Notes: generated from the letters alone by a model not told the origin. 64,000 nt of DNA from Homalodisca vitripennis (GCF_021130785.1 NC_060213.1:95410501-95474500); one strand, 5' to 3'. Counted from the stretch's first letter, positions 53,216-63,960 are shown. Numbers and translations: made by a program.

Positions 53216-54935
53216 TAGTCTAAGAGCTAGTGGTCGGCTACCTGTATGTATTTGACGAGACCTGGGTTTTTGTACAGTGAGGCCCCTGTACCCCCTGTAC
53301 ATGAGTTGGGGAGTCACTAAGCTCCAGGTGGCCGACTTGGCGGGCGCTCAGGTAAGACAGGTATCAATTTTTGGGCAATTTCGTAAGTATTTGATGACGT
53401 CTGCCGTTTTGTAATTTGAAAATATATTATTATTATTATCGGAAAATAACAATGGCAGACCATTATCGCGCGGATTTCATTGCGCAGACAATTTTGAAAG
53501 TGCTCAAAAAAATAAAATTTTGAAAGTAATTGACGAGATCTGCAATTGATATATTTTATTTATTAGGGTCTTAAAAACTTATATTGATCATGGCAGACAT
53601 CTATATAGCGGACATACTGTAGTAGAAAAGAAAATCTTAGCTACTCCCTGATTAAAAATATTGATTAAAAAAAATTGGGTAAAGATCATCAATTGTTGAA
53701 ATACCAGTTGGGGGCAACAACTTTTTTTTGTTGGATGTCAAAATTTGAATTTTGTCGCCACATTTCTTGCTAAGTTTTTCTTCCAAATAAGATGCGTTAA
53801 ATATTGATGCTGGGTCTGAGCTTTCACTTAATTCTTTAAATATTTCAAGATACTCTTTCTGCAAATAACTCAGAAAATAACAACGTCCTCGTTTTATCAC
53901 ATTATCTTCAACTAAATGACATATTTCTTTATAAACAGTTTCATGTACTTCTCGGGAGATGTGCCATGCAGTACGAACACGACTTTTCACGAGTGATCTT
54001 TATTGATACCTAAAATTTTGCCGACAAATTTCATGGTAATGTAATTCAGATGCAAGAACACTTTCTATTTTTGTTTAAGTTTCTTGGTAAATTGTAGTAT
54101 CTGGCTTAAAGTTTAATAGGATACTCTTTTTAAATTGATCCTTCTCTGAAGTCCGTAATGGGTCAATTTTATATATCGAAATTGTTTCTTTTTTTGTTAC
54201 AAAAAAAACACAGATTTGAGTTTGCAGAAGCTACAGTATCGGAAGTTACAGTATCGGAAGCTACAGTATTCGAAAATTGAACATTCGATGATTTTGTTGA
54301 ATCTGAAGATGATCCCTCCTCCAACGAAAGTTCAGCTTCAGCGTCGATTTCTTTTTCTGCTTCTTTTGTTTCAAGAATGTTTGCATTGTTTTCAAGGGAA
54401 TCATGTACACGTGTATCCTCAATTATTGAACTATCAGCTGATGTAGATGGCTGTTCAATTGCAGACAAAGACTTTTTAGACTGTGATAGAACCTTTTTTT
54501 TTCAACATCTGTCGTTAAATACTGCCTTTTTAATTCTGTAAATATCTTATAACAACTACTATGATATGCTGAATCATAAGTTTCGTCCGGTAAAATAATT
54601 TCTTTATATTTTAATATGTGGAATTTTCTTAACCTCAAAATCCTTTTACATTTTGATATAGTATCTGATAATGAAATCCGCGCGATAATGGTCTGCCATT
54701 GTTATTTTCCGATAATAATAATAATATATTTTCAAATTACAAAACGGCAGACGTCATCAAATAGTTACGAAATTTCCCAAAAATTGATACCTGTCTTACC
54801 TGAGCGCCCGCCAAGTCGGCCACCTAGAGCTTAGTGACTCCCCATCTCATGTACAGGGGGTACAGGGGCCTCACTGTACAAAAACCCAGGTCTCGTCAAA
54901 TACATACAGGTAGCCGACCACTAGCTCTTAGACTA
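53216..54935 (-). mobile_element. DNA transposon with 265-bp terminal inverted repeats
   Basis: The ends 53216-53480 and 54671-54935 are inverted copies starting TAGTCTAAGAGCTAGTGGTC, with only scattered mismatches. Flanking bases TCTCT (53211-53215) and TCTCC (54936-54940) may be a short target duplication. The interior encodes, on the minus strand, fragments of one protein: a PDETYDSAYHSSCYKIF segment, a Ser/acidic region, a CFFCNKKRNN zinc-ribbon-like pair, and AWHISREVHETVYKEI. No DDE catalytic domain or known transposase family could be named. The total of 1.72 kb suggests an internally deleted copy. Confidence 0.8.
53652..54638 (-). pseudogene. Broken internal protein of the 265-bp-TIR transposon
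   Basis: Three minus-strand frames (54638-54423, 54468-54169 and 53990-53652) read in order as one degraded protein. The first has a Tyr/His/Cys motif (YDSAYHSSCYKIFTEL) reminiscent of uncharacterised proteins repeated in many insect genomes. The second is Ser/Glu-rich, ending with Cys-x2-Cys. The third is Lys/Glu-rich and helical. Frameshifts separate them. The function is unknown; DNA binding is a guess. Confidence 0.5.
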
Positions 54936-55045
54936 TCTCCTTTTGCTGAAACTTTAAATTGGTCGGTCTTTCCAGTTAAATGATGTAGAAGTGACAAAAT
55001 CCATTCGCTTTTAGTTTCTTCATTACATAGTAACTCTTGACTTGA
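54936..55045 (+). repeat. Interspersed repeat family C, right half
   Basis: CTGAAACTTTAAATTGG and AAGTGACAAAATC blocks continue the copy interrupted at 53215. Confidence 0.6.
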
Positions 55046-55756
55046 TTGCATAAATGAATTTTATTTTGGTATGGATTCCATTGCTCTGCAAAAAATGAAA
55101 TTCAATGCAATACAATGCTAACTGCGAAACTATCACTGCTGGGGTTCGAAAATGTTCAATTCTGTCTGTCTGTATATCTGGCAAAGATCTGAAAAACGAA
55201 GTGTCTACAGACTTGAAACTTTGAAGTAAGCTTCATTTTCTATGAGGAGCATTGAGTTCGATGATGATGCATCTCACTCCATTGGATTTCACCGAGCATT
55301 AGAGAATATTTTTACATTGGTCATATGGTAAGCATGATGGAAAGGGCAGTGTAGAACTGTTTAATACCTTGTTTAATACGCTATTTTTTTTGTATTCAAT
55401 TATGTGGGACAATGTAGCCTATCATTAACATTTCGTATTAATTCTATTTATAAAGAGCTTCTCGTGGATTAAAGAACGTATGTAAGCAAGGTTCATAAGT
55501 TTTGACGTTCTATATATGGGAAGGAATCTCCAAATCCATATCAAATACTTTTGTTCTCCGCAAGATAGGTTACGGAATTTTGTGGCTCCAAGTGAAGTCA
55601 TTATACGATTAGGTTAAGTATAATTACTATCAATGGGTGTTGGGGGAAATCATTTAAACATAATAATTAAACATAATATTATCTTGAATAGTTGAGAATA
55701 ATTAAAGCTATACCCTGTTAACCTGTGTAGGTTTATGTATTCACGTACCTTCCTCT
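55046..55756. other. Non-coding stretch
   Basis: No feature is supported. Confidence 0.4.
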
Positions 55757-55880
55757 CAGCGAAGGAAGTATTTTAATAAAGTATCGAGTCGCGGCGCAGT
55801 CTGAGTCTGAAGTTGTCCAATAACATTTAGCCAACTTGGCCAATTATGAGCCAAGCTTTGATAGCGGGTTAAAAATGGTA
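55757..55880 (+). repeat. Interspersed repeat family B, copy 2
   Basis: Pairs with 48191-48320; the same blocks in the same order with a few substitutions and a small deletion near 55795. Confidence 0.8.
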
Positions 55881-57454
55881 GCTGTTTCAATTAATTAAAA
55901 TACCAGTTTGGCGAGGAAATTGTGGAATCCTGAAATATAAAGTGTTTTTGTTCCGTTTTGGTTTAACATTTTGTTATAAGTTTTTTATGGATATATAATA
56001 TGTTTGAATTATAAGGGTAATACGTTACTGAATTTATAAGAACTACTATTATGACAGACTAAAACAAATTCAACTTAGTTTTTTGTCTCTTTGGATTACA
56101 AATTACTTGAATTATATTTAAAGCAATTTTAATTTAGTTTAGGTTTCAAAAATGTTATTTTAAAATTGTTTACAAAAATTTAATATATTACTTTTACACA
56201 TACAAATGGCTGTATTTTAATTAGCGGTAGCTTCCATATAGTTAAAATAAATATTTAAAACGTAAGTTAAGGTGTTACAATAATATACCATTACATCACT
56301 AGAACGATTATTACATACATACTGCAATCTTCATTAAATTATTAATTCAGTTTCTTACAAAACTCAACATGAATTATACTTTTGTTCGTGTCCATATAAT
56401 TATTAAAATTTTTAGTCTTTATCTTAACACATATTTAATAATCCCTGAAAAGAACAAAACCTTCATGTTAGAATAATGAATAATACGTTTAGAAATATAT
56501 GAAAATCTCTAATAAATTTACGCAATAATCCGCACAGCACTTAAAATATTATTAAAATTCATAATAAAACTCGCGAGTAGAAATCAAATATACGCAGATT
56601 CAGCTACAAGAAACTGGCCGCCATATAAGTAATATTCACTTCCTACGATCCCTTACGTCATAATCGATGACTGTGATTGTTCCCAGCAAGCTTCCAACCA
56701 CGATCAAATAGGATTCACCAACATCTAAATTCAAATATTGTTAACAAGGAGAACTACCCTGTAAATTATCTGACTTCTCCCTTATATTAAAAAAAGTAAG
56801 TTCTAGCAACGACGTCAATTTCTATTGTATCCTTTTTTTAAGAATTACAAGTATTTTTTTAACGTGTACACATACGTATTATAATAACATTTCAATTTCT
56901 GTTTTTGTTTTGTTAATGCTGCAGCGAAAAGTAACTACTGGATTTCTGTGTTCTGACGGTTTTTACTCACATCCATTATATCATGTACTTTGTACTGTGC
57001 TGTGTTATCAATCTGTCTGCAAATCACTGTTTTAATCTAGTTTCATCAAGATGTTGAAAGTTTAATGGAAACCGTAAAACAGTTTTTCGTTTAATAACAT
57101 TCTGAGATCTTTTTAGATTTAAAAATAAGGATGTACTATTTCTGGATACACAAGTGGAGGACGAGTACGGTACCATAACATTATTAAATTGTAGTTTTTA
57201 CCAAACAGATTCTGCCAAACATTTTGTTTTTTAAATTGGATTGTCCTTCTACATAACTTCAGTAATTCTTCCAGCGAAACATGACTAATTAGTCTCTAAA
57301 AGTTATTTGATATTAATTACACCTAGTATTTCTTATTTATTCATAAAATACTTGACTTCAACTATTTGGAACTATGGTATCAGCAATTTTTTTGGCAAGC
57401 TTTGGGAAGAAATCTAATGAAACGACTTGGTCTGCAGAGAGCTTTGTTGTAAAT
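55881..57454. other. AT-rich non-coding stretch
   Basis: No gene or motif is supported. Confidence 0.45.
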
Positions 57455-57665
57455 TAAGGTGTAAGTGAAGTGCACAGAATTAACCCGCCTCAAGTTATTA
57501 ATGCAAATCTCGCTCTTTATTAATTCACTCAAGAATATTAAGCAATATCAAGTAACGCTCAAGTTTCCCGCGGAAGCAGAGGATGTCTCCACTCTTGTTG
57601 AAACTTTAAATTGCCAGTTATTCTCAGTTACTTTAATGAAAGTGACAAAATCTGCTTAATTTATT
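57455..57665 (+). repeat. Interspersed repeat family C, intact copy
   Basis: An uninterrupted relative of the split copy at 53.1/55.0 kb and the diverged copy at 3.1 kb. At 57585 it shows GATGTCTCCACTCTTGTTG where the transposon is inserted in the other copy. A 64-codon frame across it is not thought to be a gene. Confidence 0.65.
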
Positions 57666-59124
57666 GACTGTCTTATACAGTAACATTTTTAATATTTATG
57701 AAAGTTAGTTTTTTGTTAATGATCAATTGAATATTTGACTAATTTATAATCAATGAAATAAATAAAAGATGAAATACTTACAGTGTTGTTCAAATTCATT
57801 ATAAAAGACATGAAATTAGGTAGATTTCCTTGAAGTTTATCCGATGTAAAAACCCTAATGTAGGGATTCCTGAGACATATTTTGCATTTTCCCAGTTCGT
57901 TATTCCAATACCTGAAACTATACTGACCCTAAGACTTATATATACAAGGTGATTTAAACCATTCGGCCAGAATCTCCTGTGGTTGAACCGTTCGACATAG
58001 AGTGTTACAATAAACTTGAAGGCTAAAATATCTCACCTGGCAAACGTCAAATATTGTTAAATCTGAAGGTGTCACAGACTTTATTTAGACGCTACACTAA
58101 GCAGAAGGTGAAATTGCGCTACTAAAAATTCGAATTCCAAATAATTAAAAAGACCATGCCAATTACGAGTAAATAATTATATTGTGCGGAGTCTACTGTA
58201 AAACCCACAAAGTAGTACATCGTTTATTAGAGGACTTACTCTCTGCTAAATATTCCTCTCTTCCTCGTTGATATTCTTCCAACATGTTTCGCGAAAAAAA
58301 TATGCTACCAGAAACAAGAAAAACAAACCCATTATAATATCTAGTAACACGTTAATACAAAAGAGGTTTCATAATGTTTTACACAAACTATCTTAAACCT
58401 TTTGCAGATGCTTAACATAACTCAACATTTCCGATCTCGACCTGTACAGCTTACTGAGAAATATTTATGCACGTCATGTTGTAAAGGTTCCTATACGAAA
58501 TTCGTCAGGAAATATTGAAGAACAGTGAAAGTTTTGTCTGAGTCACTTTGGTAACACAAATTAATTAATTAAATCTTACAACCTCATTGTGATGCTATGT
58601 TAGTTAGCATAGCTTACAACGAGTACAAATCGATAGGTTTGTGGGATATTACAGTTGGAGTTGTTAGGGCTCCCTACTTGTTAAGGGCTCTAACTAGCCC
58701 CCTAACACAAACCACTGACAGGTCCCAGCTGTTTTATACCACTTAGTGGTATAGCTGGCTTCCCCTTCTGCCAAGAAAACATGACATAATTAGGCCCAAA
58801 ATCTTTTCTAATAGATATTGATATTAGGTGGCCCGCACCCCCAAACTGAGTGTAATTTCTCAGCTTCTTGTCCTAACAGAATAAAATTCCAATTTTAAGG
58901 TTTTTATCAAATTATATTTATAATATAATATATTGTATACAAAGAAATCCCATTCAAAGGTCTCTATTAGATATTTAGGAATTATTTTGACCTTATCTTT
59001 ATTATGCTGAATAGTTTATTATTATATACATTCAAAAGGTATAGTTAAAACATGTGTAATACATTCATGATGTGAACAACCGTCGAGCTAAGCGACGATG
59101 ATAAGTTTGTTGTCCACCGAGAAC
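57666..59124. other. Non-coding stretch
   Basis: Presumably includes the 3' untranslated region of the second receptor near 59.1 kb. A perfect short palindrome TATACCACTTAGTGGTATA lies at 58736-58754. Nothing else is supported. Confidence 0.4.
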
Positions 59125-59178
59125 TCATGTCATGAATTGAATTAAAATCATCATGAAGGATATCACGAAACTGCATGC
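59125..59178 (-). CDS. Second gustatory receptor, last exon (TM7 and stop)
   Basis: Encodes ACSFVISFMMILIQFMT then TGA, after acceptor TCTGCAG. It differs from the first receptor's last exon at two residues and a few silent sites. It is phase 0 and 54 nt, as in the sister gene. Confidence 0.85.
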   Translation of the reverse strand, partial: ACSFVISFMMILIQFMT

Positions 59179-59329
59179 CTGCAGACAAACAGATTTATTA
59201 CCAGAATACAATACAAATATAAGAATGAGAATGAAGTCTATAGAATAGCGCAAAATATAAGGATAGACCGTTGAAATATATTCAGACAATTATAATATAA
59301 ACAGTATGAACTATAAAAGTGTACCTTAC

Positions 59330-59419
59330 ATCAGTAACCAGGTTGTTGTTGACTGAAACAAAATCCAAAGCCGTGAATTCTACTGGAGAGTGAGCGAGCT
59401 CAAGCATTAAAACTTCAAG
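59330..59419 (-). CDS. Second gustatory receptor, penultimate exon
   Basis: Encodes 30 residues including LELAHSPVEFTALDFVSVN, bounded by TTTTTCCAG and GTAAGG, phase 0. It is the same length as the sister exon at 10398-10487. Intron spacing to the last exon (151 bp) is close to the sister's 164 bp. The exons for TM1-TM6 are not found in this window, so the gene may be interrupted, extend past the right edge, or be a pseudogene. Confidence 0.85.
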
Positions 59420-59819
59420 CTGGAAAAAAGTGTTAACTACATTTAATTAAGAATATCTTTAATACAAAACGAATATTTAAAACTAGTAAAATGTAAATAA
59501 GTGATATAAAAACAAAAGTACTTTTGCCCAAACAGTTATAACAGGTTCATCATATTTAATCTGAGACTGAGTTTATATAAACTCATTCTTAAGGTTTAAA
59601 TATATTGTTAAAATAGGACGTCGAAAATCTTTCATAAAACTGGAATGCCGATGATATATTCCAGGTTATGTTAGAGAGAGCTTCTTAGCCCTAACTTCGC
59701 CTGGTAAAATAAGACATCTTTACCTTACTTTACTTTATATACAATAATAGTCCTTCGGGCCCACTCGGAAGGAGTAAAGATTTTGCGGCATCTAAATAAT
59801 TATTAATTAATATCATGAA

Positions 59820-59822
<3 letters not shown>
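59420..59822. other. Upstream intron region of the second receptor
   Basis: I looked for a counterpart of exon 2 (24 residues) and found none. No other feature. Confidence 0.4.

Positions 59823-59860
<38 letters not shown>
59823..59860 (+). repeat. (TA)n microsatellite, left border of the SINE array
   Basis: An uninterrupted TA run just before the first SINE unit. Confidence 0.95.
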
Positions 59861-59865
<5 letters not shown>

Positions 59866-59924
59866 TTGTATAAATGGCAATAGCCTTATTTAATTTCAAT
59901 AAACATTGAATCACAAAAAGTACT

Positions 59925-59994
59925 TACTCCGCCGGGAGTCGAACCCGGATCTCTCACTTGCCGGGTGAATGTGCTACCATTACACCACAGAACG
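59925..59994 (-). pseudogene. tRNA-like sequence (SINE head), unit 1
   Basis: A cloverleaf can be drawn: 6-bp acceptor (GTTCTG with CGGAGT), D arm GTG/CAC, anticodon arm with loop CCGGCAA, and a perfect T arm CCGGG/CCCGG. The loop would place GGC as anticodon with C instead of the invariant U33, so a working tRNA is unlikely. Confidence 0.6.
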
Positions 59995-60176
59995 CTTACT
60001 TTTTCCGATTCAATTATTTTGTATTTGGCCGTATCTGTCACATATGCGTTTAAATAAGCAAACTAACATATGATCGGAAGACCAAATACCTGTCAAACGA
60101 CTTTTATTTACATTAAATTGTAGAAATGGCAATAGCCTTATTTAATTTCAATAAACATTGAATCGCAAAAAGTACT

Positions 60177-60246
60177 TGCTCCGCCGGGAGTCGAACCCGG
60201 ATCTCTCACTTGCCGGGTGAATGTGCTACCATTACACCACAGAACG
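60177..60246 (-). pseudogene. tRNA-like sequence (SINE head), unit 2
   Basis: Same as unit 1 apart from single-base differences, including acceptor CGGAGC, which pairs better. The unusual C33 is retained. Confidence 0.6.
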
Positions 60247-60563
60247 CTTACTTTTTCCGATTCAATTATTTTGTATTTGGCCGTATCTGTCACATATGCG
60301 TTTAAATAAGCAAACTAACATATGATCGGAAGACCAAATACCTGTCAAACGACTTTTATTTACATTAAATTGTAGAAATGGCAATAGCCTTATTTAATTT
60401 CAATAAACATTGAATCGCAAAAAGTACTTGCTCCGCCGGGAGTCGAACCCGGATCTCTCACTTGCCGGGTGAATGTGCTGCCATTACATTCACTCCCGGC
60501 AAGTGAGAGATCCGGGTTCGAGTCCCGGCGGAGCAAGTACTTTTTGCGATTCAATGTTTATTG

Positions 60564-60565
<2 letters not shown>

Positions 60566-60610
<45 letters not shown>
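60566..60610 (+). repeat. (AT)n microsatellite, right border of the SINE array
   Basis: An AT run adjoining the inverted SINE copy. Confidence 0.95.
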
Positions 60611-60614
<4 letters not shown>

Positions 60615-61054
60615 GGTGTCCAAAAAGTCCCGGGTCGGTTGAATATTTTTCAAAATATTTAAAACAGAGCTACAAAACCTTACACAAAGTTACTGGACAT
60701 AAAAAATCTATTTTATCACATATTCAGTGATCGGCTACTTCCTCAGGAGGGCGGCCCGCTAGAAGTCAGAAGTCAGAAGAAAATCTTAAATGTAAGCATA
60801 GGTTGATATGCATATCAAATTAAAGGTCTATATTAGTAGAGTACAGAGCCGCAAACCTGACCTCAAACGGACAACCGAGTCAAAAATGACACCTGTTCAA
60901 AGATGGCTAAGAGTTTGCAACTTAGGTTAATGTAACAAAATACACTGATGAGCTTTTTGATTTTAACTTTACTAACCCAAAACTGTTTACAATTTAATGA
61001 GTTATTCAAATGACTCTCAAACACCTCAAGAACCACCTCATGTCCATTTTTTAA
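60611..61054. other. Non-coding stretch with an ACAGGGTGTCC-type motif
   Basis: The start (near 60611) reads ACAGGGTGTCCAAAAAGTCC, a string seen at the ends of several dispersed insect repeats. No coding region is present. The Ty3/gypsy element begins abruptly at about 61055. Confidence 0.4.
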
Positions 61055-61069
61055 TGTTACACAAAATTT

Positions 61070-61444
61070 GTGGCCGAGGTGAGGGACACTGATAGGGTGT
61101 TAAGGCTCGATATCCCCGAAAGTACTGTGGTCACCACCATTCTTGAAGGTCTCAATCCTGAAGAGAGGTCCCGTCTGGTTTTTGCTGGTCGCCCTTCCAC
61201 CTTTTCTGAACTGGACCGTCTGTGCATTGCTTCGCGCAGCGTGCAGTTTGCTGACCGGCAGAGGGCGGAGAGGAACATTCATCGTTCCATCCAGCCCTCC
61301 AGGGCTGTCACGGCCGTACAGAATCCCGTAGCTGGGCCACATCACCCAGGTGGGCTTCATTTACCCATCTGCTATGCCTGTGGTGAACGAGGTCATATTC
61401 GTCGGGAGTGTCCTAGGAGATATCGCACTGGTCCAAAAAACTAG
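61070..61444 (+). CDS. Ty3/gypsy gag, C-terminal part with zinc knuckle
   Basis: The frame begins inside gag (a GTG codon is simply the first usable codon after an upstream stop), so the N-terminal capsid part is missing. The segment ILEGLNPEERSRLVFAGRPS matches the capsid C-terminal region, and CYACGERGHIRREC is a CCHC knuckle that binds genomic RNA. It ends with TAG at 61442-61444, directly after a slippery heptanucleotide. Confidence 0.88.
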   Translation: MAEVRDTDRVLRLDIPESTVVTTILEGLNPEERSRLVFAGRPSTFSELDRLCIASRSVQFADRQRAERNIHRSIQPSRAVTAVQNPVAGPHHPGGLHLPICYACGERGHIRRECPRRYRTGPKN

Positions 61445-61475
61445 ATCAAAGGGGGGTTTTATCTGAAGTTCCCCC
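61435..61475 (+). promoter_or_regulatory. -1 ribosomal frameshift signal between gag and pol
   Basis: A AAA AAC (61435-61441) lies in the gag frame as X XXY YYZ, immediately before the gag TAG. Slipping back one base leads into the open pol frame starting at codon 61441. Nine bases downstream, a run of G (61451-61456) can pair with a run of C (61471-61475) to form a GC stem with a loop of about 14 bases, a plausible stimulatory structure. Confidence 0.75.
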
Positions 61476-62073
61476 GAGGTCTAAGAAACAATTTCAAAAA
61501 AATAGTACCTTTATGAAAATTTTTATTAATAGTTTAGACACTATGAGCCTAGCAGAAAAGGGAAACCTACGGCTTAGGACAGCATCTTCGGTGTGCCTTT
61601 ATATCAATATCTTAGTGGGAGACTCAGTGCATAAGGCCCTAGTTGATTCCGGGTCAGCCTGTAGCCTCATCTCTTCCCGTCTTTTTGAAGCCATTTCAAG
61701 GTTAGGTTTGGTGAAGCACACCGAGGAGTCTTCTTTAACTTGCTGGACTGCTTCTAATCCTCCTCTTCCAATTTCGAGGAAGGCTTCAATCAAGTTTAAG
61801 GTTGAATGTTTTTCATGGGTGTGGAGCTTCCTTGTGGTCCAGGACCTGAGCATGGATTGTATTTCGGGGGCGGATTTTATTCAAAAGACTGGTTTGGTGC
61901 TGGATCTTCAGGCGGGCCAGTCTTATTTCAAATTCAATCGGCGAGTGTCAGTCCCCTTTTCTGATAAATTCAAATCGAGACCGCAGGTTGGTGAGGTGGA
62001 GTGTGAGGGAGGTTCTGCCCCTGGGGACCCGTTCGGTCACTTGGATGAGGAGCAAGCTGGGGTTTTCCGTTAG
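61441..62073 (+). CDS. Ty3/gypsy protease region of pol
   Basis: The frame is open from the frameshift site. The active-site triad region is ALVDSGSACSLIS (Asp-Ser-Gly), preceded by a linker rich in basic and polar residues. Retropepsin dimers cut the polyprotein. Translation should enter by -1 frameshifting, so the Met at 61513 need not be used. A TAG at 62071-62073 ends the frame just before the reverse transcriptase, in the same frame. Confidence 0.85.
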   Translation, partial: LDQRGVLSEVPPRSKKQFQKNSTFMKIFINSLDTMSLAEKGNLRLRTASSVCLYINILVGDSVHKALVDSGSACSLISSRLFEAISRLGLVKHTEESSLTCWTASNPPLPISRKASIKFKVECFSWVWSFLVVQDLSMDCISGADFIQKTGLVLDLQAGQSYFKFNRRVSVPFSDKFKSRPQVGEVECEGGSAPGDPFGHLDEEQAGVFR

Positions 62074-63960
62074 CTTTGCTCAAGATTTCCGGATGTCCTC
62101 ACACCCAAGCTCGGTTCTATCCATCTTATTGAATATGAAATTCGTCTGACTGACACTCTGCCAGTACGCTCCCACCCATACAAGTTGGCTCCTCCAAAGA
62201 TGGAGGTTATGCGTGGTATCATCAAGGATCTCTTGGATCAAGGAGTTATTGAGCCCTCAAACTCATCGTATGCCAGTCCAGCATTCTTGGTTCCAAAGCC
62301 GAATGGAAAAAATCGTATGGTGGTCGACCTAAGAAAACTTAATGCCAAGATTGAAATAGACTCAGCGCCTCTTCCCGATCTCCATTCTGCTTTTGATTGG
62401 TTCGGTAAGGCCAAATTTTTCACTATATTTGATTTGAACCAAGCCTATCATCAGATTCCGTTGAAGAATGAATCACGTCCTCTCACGGCCTTCTGTGTTC
62501 CGTGGAATTTGTATCAGTACCGATCTGTGCCTATGGGGCTAGCTGTGGGGGCCCAAACGTTAACTAGGTTGCTTGACTCCATCTTCCACGATGTGAAGTT
62601 CAGGTATGTCTTTAATTATCTTGATGACCTTCTGGTCTACAGTGAGTCTTTCACGGAACACGTTAAACATTTTGAGGAGGTCTTGGTTAGGTTGGGTAGG
62701 GCTGGCCTTACAGTCAATCCGGAGAAGGTGTCTTACGCCAAGTCTGAAATATCGTTTCTCGGTCACCTCGTGTCGTCTAGGGGTGTATCTATAGATCCTG
62801 CCAGGACCCAAGGCATTCGGGATTTTCCTCCTCCGAAGGATGCCAACGGTGTTGCCAGATTCATCGGCATGGTTAATTTCTACCGTAGGTTTATTCCTGA
62901 CTTTGCCGAGGTGGCCGCCCCTCTAAACGCTTTAAGAAGGAAAGACGCAAAGTTTGTTTGGGGTAAAGATCAGGAACGAGCTTTTCAACTGCTTAGGGAG
63001 GCAATTATCCAACCTCCTGTGCTGCGAATACCGGACTTTAGTAGGCCCTTCATCTTGCAGACTGACTCCTCATCCTGTGCTGTAGGAGCTGTGCTTTCTC
63101 AAGAGTTCGATGGCGCTCGGAAACCAATAGCTTTTGCATCTAGGACTTTGACCCTTCAGGAAAAGAAATCTTCTATTTATGAGCTGGAGTGTCTGGCGGT
63201 CGTTTTCGGTATGGATAAGTTTCGGAGGTTCCTAGAGCATTCCGAATTTCTGCTGGAAACTGACAATCAGGCTCTTTCCTGGCTATTGGCCCATCCTCGA
63301 CAACTCGGGAAGATTGGTCGCTGGGTTGTCAAAATTGCGGCCTTTAAATTCAGGGTGCAGCACATTCGCGGCACCCAAAACGTCGTCGCCGATGCTCTTT
63401 CTAGAATGTATCATCTACCCAGCGATCCTGTTGATTCTCAAGCACCGTTGTGTGGGACCGTGCTGTTGGATTTTCCTGCTGCCTTTGAGAGTTTTGGCTC
63501 TCATCAACTTCAAGACCCCGAGTTGTCCAACATCATTGGTGAGCTCCAGGAGGGAGAAGCCCACTCTCCTTACTTCTTGTCCAAGGGTGTCCTCTGCTGT
63601 CGTGCCCGACGCAAAGGTGGTCCCAAGATTGTTCTGCCGAGTGCCCTCATACCGATGGTCTTTTCCTATTTTCATGTTTCTGCCGTAGGCAGTCATTTAG
63701 GGATTCACAAGACCATCGCTAAAATCAGAGATAAGTTTATCTGGAAGAGTATGGTCAGAGACATTGCTGGTAGAGTACGAGCTTGTCATCTTTGCTCGGT
63801 CGGTAAACCAGCACAAAATACCAAATTAGGACTTCTTTCCTCTGAGGTGGCGGAGCGGCCTCTTGAAAAGGTGTTCATTGACTATGTGGGACCCTTTCCT
63901 CGTAGCAAATCAGGGAACACCTCCCTGCTTGTCGCTGTGGATGCTTTCTCTAAGTTTTGA
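62074..63960 (+). pseudogene. Ty3/gypsy reverse transcriptase, RNase H and integrase N-terminus
   Basis: Numbering from the Met at 62185 (591 residues): RT fingers FLVPKPNGKNRMVVDLRKLN from residue 34, catalytic YLDD at 145-148, RNase H start TDSSSCAVGAVLSQ with Asp294, integrase HHCC finger at 504-537 (HLGIH then CHLC), and the first DDE aspartate at 566 (FIDYVGPFP). A TGA at 63958-63960 follows SKF, and the same frame continues with WLIPLRSAT, so the stop lies within the integrase core. With the upstream TAG at 62071, this copy is disabled. Confidence 0.92.

Larger units (their letters stand above)
59861..60565. repeat. tRNA-Gln-like SINE array: 252-bp tandem units plus an inverted partial copy
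   Basis: Units begin TTAAATTGTA at 59861, 60113 and 60365, giving an exact 252-bp period. Each contains, on the minus strand, a tRNA-like region with GGTGTAATGGTAGCAC (D arm and A-box) and GGGTTCGACTCCC (T arm and B-box). The D arm and 5' acceptor region resemble eukaryotic tRNA-Gln. The third unit stops inside the tRNA region near 60485 and turns back on itself: 60399-60480 and 60485-60565 are inverted copies. TA runs border both sides. Confidence 0.85.

Noticed and set aside
58736..58754. Perfect 19-bp palindrome as a regulatory site
   Set aside because: It is short, single-copy here, and not near a gene start; palindromes of this size are not unusual in AT-rich DNA.
59925..60246. Functional tRNA genes
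   Set aside because: The anticodon loop lacks U33, the acceptor stem is imperfect, and the sequences sit inside a tandem SINE-like unit.
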